Source of the DNA: Platynereis dumerilii
Lineage: Eukaryota; Annelida; Polychaeta; Phyllodocida; Nereididae
Reading direction: 5' to 3'
Length of the DNA: 64,000 bases
Assembly (NCBI GenBank): GCA_026936325.1
Contig: JAPTHN010000184.1
Span: 1-64,000 of the forward strand
The position numbers and the translations under genes are program-made. The notes under the pieces were generated by a model, which saw only the letters and a list, made by a program, of their open reading frames with translations, was not told the origin of the DNA and ran no database searches. Every line of letters starts with the position of its first letter. Positions within the stretch are counted from its first letter, which is position 1. This document shows positions 25,601 to 36,370 of the stretch, piece by piece.

Positions 25601-28600
25601 GCCCAGTTGCGCTGCTTCATTGGTCTCCCCAAATATTTAGTCAGGTTTCTTTGTACCAAATTATTGCAAATTTAACATAGATTGCATTTCTGCTTGTTAC
25701 CAAGTTGACAAAACACCTGAAAGATGCTCAAATATTCAGAAATTGGCGAAGTGTCAAAAAAATGATTTTTTTTTCATATTTTGCTCCAAAAACTATTTAA
25801 ATTCTGCCCTGACCTTAAAAATTGTCCAAATATCATGATTTTTTCAAGGATAGAAGATCAAAGTATTCTGCAACAGATGATGGAACAAATTTGTTTTTAT
25901 TTTCAAAATGGCCACCAATATTCAAGATGGCCGTCTGACACCAAATCGGATTTACCTATATTTCAGCTTCTTTTTCTTAAATATTTTTTTTAATTCATAC
26001 TTCAAATGGTTCAAGCTGGATGTGAGTGGTTGGCTAATATAGATTGGTTGTATTCTACCATTTTGTGAAGACAAAATTATTTAATTGCAGTACTTTCCCT
26101 TTTATAGAGGTTTAAAGTTGGACTGGACATCCAATTTTGTGGGAAAAGCGGCTGAAAATGGATCTTGGATTTTCAACTAATTCCTTGGGTCCAGTTGTGC
26201 TGCTTCATTGATCTCCCCCAATATTTAGTCAGGTTTCTTTGTACCAAATTGTTGCAAATTTAGTATTGATTGCATTTCTGCTTGTTACCAAGTTGACAAA
26301 ACACCTGAAAGATGCTCAAATATTCAGAAATTGCCGAAAATTTTAATTTTTTTTCATATTTGATCCAAAAACGATTTAAATTCTGCCCTGACCTTAAAAA
26401 TTGTACGAAATTAATGATTTTTTCAAGGATAGAAGATCAAAGTATTCTACAACAGATGATGGAACAAATTTGTTTTTATTTTCAAGATGGCTACCAATAT
26501 TCAAGATGGCCGTTTGACACCAAATCGGATTTACCTATATCTTTTTTTTAAGTATTTTCTAAAATTCATATTTCAAATGGTTTCAAGCTGGAAGTGAATG
26601 GTTGGCTGATGTGGATTGGTTGTATTACACCATTTTGTGAAGACAGAAATTATTTAGATGTCATAATTTTCCATTTTATAGGGGGTTAAAGTTGGCCCCG
26701 ACATCCAATTTGGTGTGAAAAGTCGCTGTAAACGGATCTGTGATTTTCATCTAATTACTTGGGCCCAGTTGTGATGTTTACCAAGTTGACAAAATACCCG
26801 AAATATGCTCAAATATTCAGAAATTTGTGAAATGTTGAAAAAAATATTAGTTTTTCTCATTTTCCTCCAAAAAATATGTAGAATGCAGCCGTGATCTTGC
26901 AAATTGTCCAAATGCCCTGATTATTTAGGCAGTAGATTACCAAAGTATTCTACTAAAGACAAGAATTTGACAATTCAAAGACTGAAAGAGAGACTTATTG
27001 ATCCATTATGATAGCCATTGACAGCAAAAGTATTCTAATTTGAGAATTTCACACCTTGTCACAAGTGTTCCTGTGGGCAGAGGTATAGATAATACAATAT
27101 CTATCCGGCATTACCAATGGGAGCAGTTTTTTCAAGCACAGCATCTCTAAGCCCAAGCACCTGGTGTTAGAGATGGATGCATTTGGGCACCTGGAGGACC
27201 CCTTGTGGACTGGACAACTGCCCCCCTTCCACTAGAATTTGGCCAGTAAAGGTGCATTAAAAGTACGGCATTGGAGGTCCGCGTGCCTCCGGATAAGATT
27301 CAGCTCAGCCTACAGCCCTGAATACAGATCAACTGATAGAACAGATAATCAACACCCAGGCCCCAAGGGCTAGCCACTGACAGTGGCCCATCCACCACTA
27401 CTCAAAAGGCCATGGAAGTGACCATGTTGTCAGAAAAACTGACACAGTCAAGTCAAGTTTAGCACATGACAGTAGTGCAGGGCCCCTGTGGCATGAAGCA
27501 ATATAATAGACCCCCTAAGCAAACTCTGGCTGTGGAAAGTCCTCTTCCTGTGGCAAGAGGCACCTTGAGATAGACGGACCTCTCACATTGACTGAAAGAG
27601 AAAGTTCTTCTTTTCCATCAATTTAAACAATTTCCATATATTTCGTTTTATTATATAATTTTGCGCAGTTAGTGCTATTTCTGGTGCTTCAAAGTTCATA
27701 TTTCTTAAGAAATTAAGGAAAATATGTTACTATTATGGATCATAACTTTGATTGACAGGTCATCTTTCAACATGATTGGTCGGAATTAAGATAACTTTTA
27801 TGACCCCTAAAATATCAATGGTCTATAGAGCTCTGAAGTTGAAGTATAGCATTGAAAGAATTATGCAATTTGTTCCCCTCTTCCAATTGGCTGAGACCAT
27901 TTCCAGGAAACCAATCAGCTCTCTTGAGCAATCAAGATTTTATTGCTACTATTTCCTTATATGGAATATCTCATTAATCGGCAACCGGTTGGTTTTTGGA
28001 GCCTCCAGACCCTCGTCCTTTAAACTACTTTACTACCCAAGCGTCATATGCGTAAGGACCGCCATCCTGCGGGGCACTGTCACTATTTTGCCCTAAAATT
28101 TTAACATGTAATGGAACCAGGGCAGTGGATCTGCCTTGATATTGGTCAGGATTTGCCCTGATGGGCCATTTGCTCTGATGCCAGGCAGCCCCCCGCCCCT
28201 ACGCGAAATACGCCTATGCCAAGCATTGCTCCTTAATTGCTACTAATAATTCAACTGAGAGAGAGACATACATGTAACCTCCAGGATTGCAATAAGCACA
28301 ATTACCTGATCAGGCTTGTTCTGCAATTGACTTCACTGCTACCTTTAATATCACTGCAGTGCAAACAGCTGGCTGGGATATGGCTGCAGAAATTAAGAGC
28401 TACTTTCAGTTGATGGCCTTAATGGGGCAACTGACGGCTGTTCGCAGCAGCTTTTGGGTCTACATCAAGGGCTGTAATGCATATCGTATTGATGGCCATT
28501 TAATTTTCATATACTGATTGACCTTCTATGACCAATATAACTATCCAGTTCCCAGAAAGTTATTTCATATTTCATAATTTTTTGACACATAAATCTAAGA

Positions 28601-31600
28601 GCTTGGTATTTATCTGGGGCATCAAGGGCAATAGGTCTTATGCATATCTTATTAATGGCCTTTGAATCCCCGATCTTCTGTTATTCTGATTGTCCTTCTA
28701 CATTGTTATTCTGATTTACCTTCGACATTGTTGTTCTGATTGACCTTGTACATTGCTGACCTGAAAAAATCAAGACGCCGGACAATTTTTCAGGTCAGAG
28801 TTAAATTTTAAAATGTGAAAAATTCCTTTCATTTTCAACATTTCTCCATTTATTTTTAAATTTTAGCATCATTCAGGTATTTTTTCAACTTTGTAATATG
28901 AAGAAGTAAAATCCATACTAAGTTTGTAACAATTTAGTATGAAGAAACCTGACTAAATACGGGGGGAGAGGGGCGAGGCCAAAGAAGCAGCACAACTGGA
29001 CCCAAGGAATTATATGAAAATCCCAGATCCATTTTCAGCAGCTTTTCACACAAAATTGGATGTCCAGTCCAACTTTAACCCCCTATAAAAGGGAAAATAC
29101 TGCAAATAAATCATTTTTGTCTTCACAAAATGGTAGAATACAACCAATCTATATTAGTCAACAACTCACTCCCAGCTTGAACCATTTGAAGTATGAATTT
29201 AAAAAAATGTTTAAGAAAAAGAAGCTAAAATATAGGTTAATCCGATTTGGTATCAGGCGGGCGGCCATCTTGAATATTAGTGGCCATTTTGAAAATAGAA
29301 ACAAGTTTGTTCCATCATCTGTTGTTGAATAATTTTATCTTCCATCCTTAAAAAAATCATGATATTTGGTCAAATTTTAAGGTCAGGGCAGAATTAAAAT
29401 ATTTTACAGCATAATTTTTTTAATTTTTTTCAACATTTCGGCAATTTCTGAATATTTGGGCATCTTTCAGGTATTTTGTCAACTTGGTAACAAGCAGAAA
29501 TGCAATCTATACTAAATTTGCAACAATTTGGTACAAAGAAACCTGACTAAATATTTTGGGAGATCAATGAAGCAGCACAACTGGACCCGAGGAATTAGTG
29601 GAAAATCCAAGATTCATTTTCAGCCGCTTTTCCCACAAAATTGGATGTCCAGTCCAACTTCAAACCTCTATAAAAGGGAAAGTACTGCAATTAAATCATT
29701 TTTGTCTTCATAAAATGGTAGAATACAACCAATCTATATTAGCCAACCACTCACATCCAGCTTGAACCATTTGAAGTATGAATTAAAAAAAATATTTAAA
29801 AAAAAGAAGCTAAAATATAGGTAAATCCGATTTGGTGTCAGACGGCCATCTTGAATATTGGTGGCCATTTTGAAAATGAAAACAAATTTGTTCAATCATC
29901 TGTTGCAGAATGCTTTGATCTTCTATCCTTGAAAAAATCATGTTATTTGGACAATTTTTAAGGTCAGGGCGGAATTTAAATAGTTTTTGGAGCAAATATG
30001 AAAAAAAAATCATTTTTTCGACACTTCGGCAATTTCTGAATATTTGAGCATCTTTCAGGTATTTTGTCAACTTGGTAACAAGCAGAAATGCAATCTATGT
30101 TAAATTTGCAACAATTTGGTACAAAGAACCTGACTAAATATTGGGGAGACCAATGAAGCAACACAACTGGGCCCCAAGTAATTAGATGAAAATCCCAGAT
30201 CCATTTACGGCGACTTCTCACACAAAATTGCATGTCGGAGCCAACTTTAACCCCCTATAAAATGTAAAGTATGGCAATTAAATAATTTCAGTCTTCATAA
30301 AATGGTAAAATACAATAAATTGATGGTAGCCCACCACTTCCTTCCAGCTTGAAACCATTTGATATATTAATAAAAAAATTATTTTGGAAAAATAGCTAAA
30401 ATAGAGGAAAATCATATTTGTTATCAGGCGGCCATCTTTAATTTTGGTGGCCATCTTGAAGTTAGGTAGAAATTAGTTGTTTGATCTTTTGAAAAATACT
30501 TTAGTGATGATCCTCTGAAAAAATCATGATATTCGGACAATTTTTAAGGTCAGGGCTGAATTTTAAATATTTTTAGGAGCAAAATATTAAAAAAATTAAT
30601 TTTTTCAACGTTTGTCCCATTTTTTAAAATTTGAGTATGTTTCAGGTATTTTGCCAACTTGGTAACAGGCAGAAATAGAATCTATACTAAATTTGCTACA
30701 ATTTGGTACCATGAAACCTGGCTAAACAGGGGGGGTCAACGAAATCACACTTCTAGGCATCTTTTTGGATTCATGTGATGGACTATCAGTTCCATTTTGG
30801 TTGCTCTGTGATAATGCACATGGAGCCATTCCATGCATCCTCACCTCTCAGTGAAGGCTGGCGGACCTACCCTGACCACATGATATGCTGTTTTGTGAAG
30901 TTGTAACATAAAGATTAACTCTCCTCTGGTGTGAAAGACATAATTAACAGTTTGAGATCTCTAAAAGCAATTGAATGGATGGTTGAGTGTTTCATTGTTG
31001 TCTGTTAATTGTTTGAATGAGTTTCTTTGTGGAAAACCATAAACAATTATTTAAATCACGCCGAAAAGGATTTGAAAACTTCAGAATTTTATAGTGCTTG
31101 TTGGCAGGGTGAATGACAATGAACCCTGCAACGGGAGGATGATTTCATGGGTAAAATCACCAATACTGGTATACATGATGTTGTCTATAGGTGATTTTAC
31201 CCATGTACCATGCCCCCCGGCATAATTTGGCAAAGTTATCAAAAATGATCAATTGAGGATTAATTGTTTTCTATTATTCCATAGGGGGAACGGGGGCACA
31301 TTGGGACGCTTTTAAGGGTCATTCAGTTGCCTTGGACACTTAAATTCTGCCATATTAAGTGCGTCCCAATGTGCCCCAAATTCACTGTCCCAATGAGCCC
31401 CGATATGACTTTTACACCAAAATGCTAATTTCTCGGACACCAGTGAGTGTGTTTATACGGATGGCAATTCATAACTGTTCGTTAGGATATATAAAATTCA
31501 TAAAAGCACTGAGAAAACTTCATTGTTCATGGTTTGTCCACAGAATGTTTTGAATTGAACCTGTCCATATTTACTTTAGTAGTAGCAAAAACAAACTTTT

Positions 31601-32226
31601 GCTCGCCATACTTCTGCATGTGGCTGTAATTTGTCTATAAAACCATGGAAACATCAGGATGTGAAATTACAAGATGTGATAGCACTACCATATCATATAC
31701 CTTGCCAGGATCCAAGCAAACCCCACCGTCCCACAGTGCCCCGCGTCCCAATGTGCCCCCGTTCCCCCTATTATTATACTTACAAGGCAATGGTACGGCA
31801 AACCCTGGTCCCCCACTTGTCATACATCCATCCGGTTGCAAAGGATGAAACACCGTTGATGACGACGGCTAGCGTATAGATGAGATTAAATTTCTCATCT
31901 TGGCTTGCACATGTCGCTTTATCCAAAAATATAGGGATATTGTCACCATCTCCGAAGGCGTCAACTGGTACCGAGCCGTTATTTTTCATGAGGGTTATGT
32001 TCGACTCTGATTTCGCACTTGACGTCGATGACATATTTGTAGTTGTGACATTGCTCATCCATTGTTCAGCTGCTTCATCAAGACAGAAGTCGCTAAAAAA
32101 TCCTTCCAATTTGAAAACGTAAACAAGTGATGCCCAGCCAAAGACCACACCGCCAAAGAGAAGCACTTCTAGAGCTCCCCATGTAACTAGCATCACACGC
32201 GTAGCACGTCTGGATAAAGCAGCCAT
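13658..32226 (-). CDS. SLC43: SLC43-family transporter, complete, nine exons
   Basis: Nine exons on the minus strand join in phase to 551 residues: 32226-31784, 23831-23785, 23468-23299, 21935-21702, 20824-20590, 17710-17597, 16004-15836, 14650-14527 and 13777-13658 (stop TAA). All borders are GT-AG. The order of sequence blocks follows vertebrate SLC43A3/LAT3-type proteins of the major facilitator superfamily: a first membrane segment near residues 13-37, an extracellular loop with three N-glycosylation sites (NVT, NMS, NIT), 'GWMYDKWGTR' after TM2, 'YLLVVTNLQLGNLLPSKRAT' then 'GAYDSSAFM' in exon 3, a hydrophilic central loop in exon 4 (with a run of Asn), and 'FPGEHFGKLFGF' in exon 8. Family members carry large neutral amino acids (A1, A2) or purine nucleobases (A3) across the plasma membrane. 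The 'RASF'-like and 'KACLYGPNSAFIAQAFP' segments look closest to A3, but substrate cannot be assigned. The start is the first ATG and precedes the usual short basic N-terminus. Introns are packed with mobile elements. It converges with the desaturase gene. Confidence 0.93.
13997..14277. mobile_element. Small TIR element in SLC43 intron 8
   Basis: The left end 'cagtgaagtttttcaggata' continuing to 'agggaactt' is repeated inverted at the right ('gttcccttatcctgaaaaac', 'ttcact'), and a second inner pair 'ggctactaagaa'/'ttcttagtagcc' extends the stem. The outer boundary is blurred by a CCCAGT repeat, and no target duplication is clear. Confidence 0.65.
14714..14790. mobile_element. Possible hAT-like terminus
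   Basis: CAGGGGCGGACTGG is a sequence commonly seen at the ends of hAT-type elements in animal genomes. No matching inverted end was located before element C, so this may be a solo end or truncated copy. Confidence 0.3.
14958..15796. mobile_element. TIR element 'C' (TA target), long arms, CTGTGATGTCA motif
   Basis: Arms of about 160 bp are near-perfect inverted repeats, starting CAGTCCTTGTCATACTTACG on the left; TA flanks both ends (14956-14957 and 15797-15798). The motif CTGTGATGTCA or its complement, with variants CTGTGACG, recurs at least nine times. It lies in SLC43 intron 7 and ends 40 bases from the splice donor of exon 7. Non-autonomous. Confidence 0.9.
16158..17191. mobile_element. 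TIR element 'D' (TA target), TTTGACTGAGTCTTCC motif
   Basis: The termini TATCGTCTATCTCTAGGAAG (left) and its near-complement (right) are embedded in TATA flanks (16156-16157 and 17192-17193). The motif GGAAGACTCAGTCAAA or its complement is present at least eight times in both orientations, including inside the terminal repeats. An internal stem at 16725-16865 is formed by adjacent inverted copies. It fills most of SLC43 intron 6. Confidence 0.88.
19505..19760. repeat. 12-bp tandem array (GGTTGATGTACT)n
   Basis: About 20 copies of a 12-bp unit that drifts along the array from GGTTGATGTATT through GGTTGATGTACT to GGTTCATGCACT and GGTCAATGTAGA. As the unit is a multiple of three, all frames stay open and give artefactual Val-Asp-Val-Leu-type or His-Gln-Pro-type repeats. 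Intronic. Confidence 0.95.
20250..20415. repeat. 12-bp tandem array (TTCATGTTCAAG)n
   Basis: About 13 copies, the first two thirds TTCATGTTCAAG and the rest TTCATGTTTAAG, a clean switch that points to expansion of two variant blocks. Open frames here (Phe-Met-Phe-Lys or Asn-Met-Asn-Leu repeats) are artefacts. Confidence 0.95.
21990..22195 (-). mobile_element. tRNA-derived SINE, family 2, copy 1
   Basis: Shares 'gattgggctttacgt', 'cgtcctgta', 'ggtgacccggcaagagctgg' and 'aatcctggacccagcgattg' with 59505-59660. On the minus strand 'ctgggtccagg.tt.gaatcc' is B-box-like, so the family is probably Pol III transcribed. It is preceded by a (GGAT)n run at 21967-21992. In SLC43 intron 3. Confidence 0.65.
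22295..22711. mobile_element. PIF/Harbinger-like MITE with TTA duplication
   Basis: The inverted termini begin GGGACCGCTCAGAATTTATG (left) and end with the complement of GGGACCGTTCAGAATTTATG (right), flanked by TTA at 22292-22294 and 22712-22714. A 3-bp TTA/TAA duplication is the PIF/Harbinger signature. A related but incomplete sequence (GGGACC, then 'cagaatttatgactg' and G-rich DNA) lies at 23505-23600 beside exon 3. Confidence 0.82.
22990..23235. repeat. Dispersed repeat 'R', uninterrupted copy
   Basis: About 245 bp nearly collinear with 32735-32840 plus 33777-33892, where the same sequence is split by element F. The phrases 'tgatgatttgtcatgatca' and 'gatcatgactaatcaaa' near its ends are inverted relative to each other, suggesting it is itself an old TIR element. 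Lies in SLC43 intron 3. Confidence 0.75.
24508..24965. repeat. Dispersed repeat 'Q', near-palindromic copy
   Basis: The left half 'ccagcgaaagaaacactcga' and the complement of the right end 'ccagcaaaaaatgcaactct' match, as do inner blocks ('aaccatttcctg', 'ttgagattcc' against complements of 'gaaatggtcgcag' and 'gcaaaatcac'). Older than the neighbouring foldback. Other copies are at 12825, 16085 and 50925. SLC43 intron 1. Confidence 0.55.
25027..30753. mobile_element. Large foldback element 'P' in SLC43 intron 1
   Basis: Two arms of about 2 kb (25027-26960 and about 28740-30753) are inverted copies of each other, separated by a 1.8-kb centre. Each arm contains about three and a half tandem units of roughly 590 bp that start 'caggtttc.t.gtaccaaat' and hold 'aagatggcc' phrases, so the arms are themselves repeats. 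The outer ends share GATTTCGTTGACCCCCC with TAG just outside (TA at 25025 and 30754). No transposase was found. Arms this long would form a cruciform or, when the intron is transcribed, a long hairpin RNA. Confidence 0.85.
26992..27589. mobile_element. Insertion flanked by 12-bp direct repeats in the foldback centre
   Basis: GACTGAAAGAGA occurs at 26980-26991 and 27590-27601, bracketing about 600 bp of more GC-rich sequence. A 12-bp duplication suits a LINE/SINE-type retroposon, but no A-rich or tandem tail and no clear tRNA head were seen, so the class is open. The remaining centre, 27610-28740, shows no gene; its 28100-28220 part resembles a hAT-type end ('cccctacgcgaaatacgcct'). Confidence 0.45.
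31147..31206. other. Perfect 16-bp hairpin
   Basis: CATGGGTAAAATCACC and its exact complement GGTGATTTTACCCATG are separated by 28 bases. Could be the ends of a minimal TIR element. In SLC43 intron 1. Confidence 0.8.
31284..31768. mobile_element. TIR element 'E' (TA target) next to SLC43 exon 1
   Basis: The ends GGGGGAACGGGGGCACATTG and its complement are flanked by TA (31282-31283 and 31769-31770). 'cccaatgtgcccc' and 'cccaatgagcccc' recur at 31360-31400. It ends 15 bases from the exon 1 border, with seven bases between the TA and the donor hexamer GTAAGT on the minus strand, yet the donor is intact. Confidence 0.9.
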
Positions 32227-32842
32227 TTTAGGTTTTAAATTGAGAATCGGCCGTCGGCAAACAAGATCTTGAGTGAGTGCTCAGTTGGTGAACACGCGAC
32301 GCTTCACTTTTGCCAACATCAATGATTAACCAAAAAGTGCATAACACACGTGGCTTTATTCCAAATATATAAGGGCATTGTATTTGATTTATGGAGAAAA
32401 AATAGGGTTGGATGCACACTGCTGCTTCAGATATAGCCAAGGTTAAAAAAAAAAACATTTATCTTGAATTTCAATCTCAAAAAGTCTACACGTGATGTTG
32501 CAAAATATGGCTGTTTAGTAACGTGTAAAGTCAGTGTCAGCCACGAGATCTCAACCAAGGCTTAATCCTGACCTTGAAAGCCCAAGTTCACAGGTGATTT
32601 GTGGCAATGACTTTTATCAGTATCCAACTGCTCATTTGCTCTCACAAATTTTTAGAGGCAACTATATACAGCGAAACACTTTGATATATAGAATTAGTGT
32701 GAACTGTTGCACTGTGAAAATGGCACTTGGTCTGTCATCATGCTGATGATTTGTCATGATCATACCCAATACTTTCAATGTTAATTTGATTTAAGGAGAC
32801 TAATCCCGCTTGTTGGTGACAGCCAAATGAAAGGATTATGTA

Positions 32843-33774
32843 CCGTAATATGGGGTGAATCGGGACAGAATTGAGGGTTTTTCTGTCATAGCATGGTCAC
32901 AAATCATCTTATAAATCAAAATAAGGTGCCTAATTATGTCCGAACTTCAGGTCCAACTATTCCTAGGAGCATTAAAAGATATCTTTAATTTTCAATGATT
33001 TGTTCATGAAAAACCACTGTCCCAATTCACCCCTTAGTTTGGGGTGAATCGGGACAGTCCCCTATTTCTATAAAATAATACTTCCTGCCATGTTTAGGTG
33101 ATTGATACTTGTGAATGAACATTAGAAAATATATTTGACATGCAAAAAAAAAATTTTGAGAAAAATCCTGACTCAATTACATGTAAAATTTGCATATTTT
33201 TAAAAATATGATAAATGACACAAAGTTATTAAAAAATGTAGTTTTCTGTCAATTACACTATACGTAGGTAATTCTGAACTAAATCCAATCTCTATTATGA
33301 CCAGTTAAATAATATTCCTTAAAAAGTCATGCTAGTACATTAAAATGAAAATTAGTAGGGTTATTTTTGTTGATTCCGAAAATTTGTCATTGCCCTGAAT
33401 CTGAACCTATGACCAAACATACAGAATCTCACATCTAGTCAAGTATTCTGGTCCCTTAATTTGCCAAAACTAGGTTAATAAAGTTTCCTGCAAGATTGGT
33501 GCCTCTTATATTTGTGCTTTTTGTGTTATAGGCAAAGTTTTGACCAGCTGCTGAGAAGACAGTTTCTGCAGGGCCAAATTTAAAGTGCTGCAGCTCTTCA
33601 CTGCCTGCAATTAGAATGATAAAACCCAACCACAATTTGCGCTATTATGTATGCCAGACATGTGCCAAAAATTATGGACCTGGGTTAAACAGAAGTAGCT
33701 GTAATATAAAAAATATAACACGTTCCTATTCTGTCCCGATTCACCCCAGTGTCCCGATTCACCCCATATTACGG
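32843..33774. mobile_element. TIR element 'F' (TA target), GGGGTGAATCGGGACAG motif
   Basis: The left end CCGTAATATGGGGTGAATCG is matched by its complement at the right, with TA at 32841-32842 and 33775-33776. The motif recurs at 33013-33060 as two copies facing each other and again as a tandem pair at the right end (33730-33765). It lies inside a copy of repeat R, about 600 bp upstream of the SLC43 start codon. Confidence 0.9.
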
Positions 33775-33892
33775 TATCTGATTTTCACTCTGAAATCAGT
33801 TTTGACAAGTCAAATGGCCTTCTATTGATCATGACTAATCAAACAGCCTCTATGTTTCCCATGTTGAAGTAGAGAAGATGACACTTCATCAG

Positions 33893-34009
33893 CTATCATT
33901 AGTCAAGAAATGCATTTTCCACAGTGAACTGATCGTCATTGTGTCTATATCATATCATTAGTCAACAAATGCATTTTCCACAGTGAACTGATACTCATTG
34001 TGTCTATAT
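33893..34009. repeat. Tandem duplication of about 59 bp
   Basis: Two neighbouring copies containing 'aatgcattttccacagtgaa' and 'cattgtgtctatatc'. They differ at a few positions only. Confidence 0.85.
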
Positions 34010-34034
34010 CAAAGTGTTTGGCTGTAATAATATT

Positions 34035-34263
34035 GCGGGGGGGTTCTCCTTGGCAAGAAATTATTCATTTCACAGTAACGGTGGCAGTATTTATTTATTT
34101 TAAGCATGCTAAGTCCCCAAATATTCATTCCTAAATCAAGCAACACCTTGCTAAATCAAGCAACACCTTGCAAAGAAATACCCCAAGCAGAAATTATTAT
34201 TTTTTAAACTGCGAAAAAAAAACAACTCCAAGTCCCCTTGCATATTAAATGGTCGCCTCCTTA
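34035..34263. mobile_element. Element 'K', copy 2
   Basis: Inverse orientation to 12197-12421. The right end is the complement of TAAGGAGGCGACCATTTAAT; the interior has paired phrases such as 'aactccaagtccccttg' and a tandem 'aaatcaagcaacaccttgc'. About 230 bp, non-coding. Confidence 0.6.
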
Positions 34264-34699
34264 GCCTTCAAAAATTGATTATTTATTGTAAGACTGCCAG
34301 GAAAGACTTCATTATATAGCAAAAAACTTGGCAAGCATGCAGTTATTTCTTTTTTTTATGCTGGCTTCTTGAACTTTAGGACAAGATTTGTTATAGTACA
34401 GTATTGGCTATGCAGCCAGCATACTATACTGATTGCCCCATACGGAAAAGTGTCAACCAGTTTGGTCCCCACCATTTAGTAATGTCAGCTAGAGCATTAC
34501 AAAATATCTTATGATCACAAATACTTAATATTGTTGCATTGATGTAAAAGTACACCTGCCACTCATTAATCGACCAATTAGTGCAGATACAATTGTTGCA
34601 GGACCTGAAATAATTGGGGGTGAGTTGTAACAATTGGGGGTGAATAGTAATGAGAGCAGTTTGTTCTATTTATAGGTCCAATTTCTGGGTGGCACATCC

Positions 34700-36370
34700 C
34701 TGGGGTGATTAACAGACTGTTAGTGACTTACAGTTAGTGACTAACTGGCAGTTCAAGACTAACAAACAGTGAATCAACAACAGTTATTGCTTACTAACAG
34801 TAAGTGACTAACAACAGTGACTTACTAACAGTAGTGACCAACTGATGAACAACAGTTAGGGACAAAATGACTAACAGTCAGGGACTAGCAGTTAGTAACT
34901 TACAGTTTCCTAACAGTTAAGGACTAGCTTACTTACATGACTAACTAACAGTTAGTGACTCACTAACAGTTAGTGACTGACTAACAGTGACTGAATAACA
35001 GTAAGTGAATGACTAACAGTTAGTGACTGACTAACAGTTAGTGACAATTAGTAACTAATTAACAGTTTGTCACTAACTGACAGTTTTTGACTAAACAACA
35101 GTTTTGACTAACTAACAATTTTTGACTTACAGTTTTTGACGACAAACAGTTTTGACTACAAATAGTTTTTGACTAACTAACAGTTTTTGACTAACAGTTT
35201 TTGATTGAATAACAGTTTTTGACAAATTAACAGTTTTGACTGACTAACAGTTTTGACTACTAACAGTTTTGACTGAATAACAGTTTTTTTTACTACAAAC
35301 AGTTTTTGACTAACTAACAGTTTTGACTAACTAACAGTTTTTGACTGACTAACAGTTTTTGACAATTAACAATTTTGACTGAATAACAGTTGTGACTACA
35401 AACAGTTTTGACTAACTCCCCCTTTCACTAACTAACAGTTTTTGACTAACTCACAGTTTTTGACTACTAACAGTTTTGACTAACTAACCATTTTTGACTA
35501 CTAACAGTTTTGACTAACAGTTTTTCACTAACAGTTTTTCACTAACTGTTTTTTACTAACAGCTTTTGACAAATTAAAAGTTTTGACTGACTAACAGTTT
35601 TGACTAACAGTTTTGACTAACTAACCATTTTTGACTACTAACAGTTTTGACTGAATAACAGTTTTTTTTACTACAAACAGTTTGTGACTAACTAACAGTT
35701 TTGACTACTAACAGTTTTGACTGAATAACAGTTTTTTTTACTACAAACAGTTTTTGACTAACTAACAGTTTTTGACTGACTAACAGTTTTTGACAAATTA
35801 ACAGTTTTTGACAAATTAACAGTTTTGACTGACTAACAGTTTTGACTACAAACAGTTTTGACTAACTCCCCCTTTTCACTAACTAACAGTTTTTGACTAA
35901 CTAACAGTTTTTGAATACCAACAGTTTGACTTACTAACCATTTTTGACTACTAACAGTTTTGACTACAAATAGTTTTGACTAACTGACAGTTTTTGACTA
36001 ACTAACAGTTTTTGACAGAATAACAGTTTTTTTTACTACAAACAGTTTTTGACTAACTAACAGTTTTTGACTGACTAACAGTTTTTGACAAATTAACAGT
36101 TTTGACTGACTAGCAGTTTTGACTAACTCCCCCTTTTCACTAACTAACACTTTTTCACTAACTAACACTTTTTCACTAACACTTTTTTACTAGCTAACAG
36201 TTTTTGACTAACTAACAGTTTTTGACTGACTAATAGTTTGTGACTAAATAACATATTTAGTTTTTACAAATAGTAACTACCAAAACAACGGACTTAATGA
36301 CTAACAGGTAGTGACTAACTGATGAACAACAGTAAGGGATGCCTGATTAACAGTTAAGGATTGACAGTCA
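34700..36370. repeat. 1.6-kb degenerate array of TAACAGTTTTTGACTA-like units
   Basis: The core 'taacagt' is repeated about 100 times with irregular 10-18 bp spacing. The flanks of the array use the form 'aacagttagtgact' and the centre 'aacagtttttgact', with a sharp change at about 35070, and blocks such as 'ttgactaactcccccttt' recur three times, showing amplification of multi-unit blocks. No coding sense in any frame. Confidence 0.93.

Noticed and set aside
27776-28096. 106-codon plus-strand frame in the centre of the foldback
   Set aside because: No domain, no splice context, no similarity to transposases; length is within chance for the region.
34700-36370. CRISPR-like array
   Set aside because: Repeats are short, degenerate and irregularly spaced with no unique spacers, in an animal genome; it is a minisatellite.
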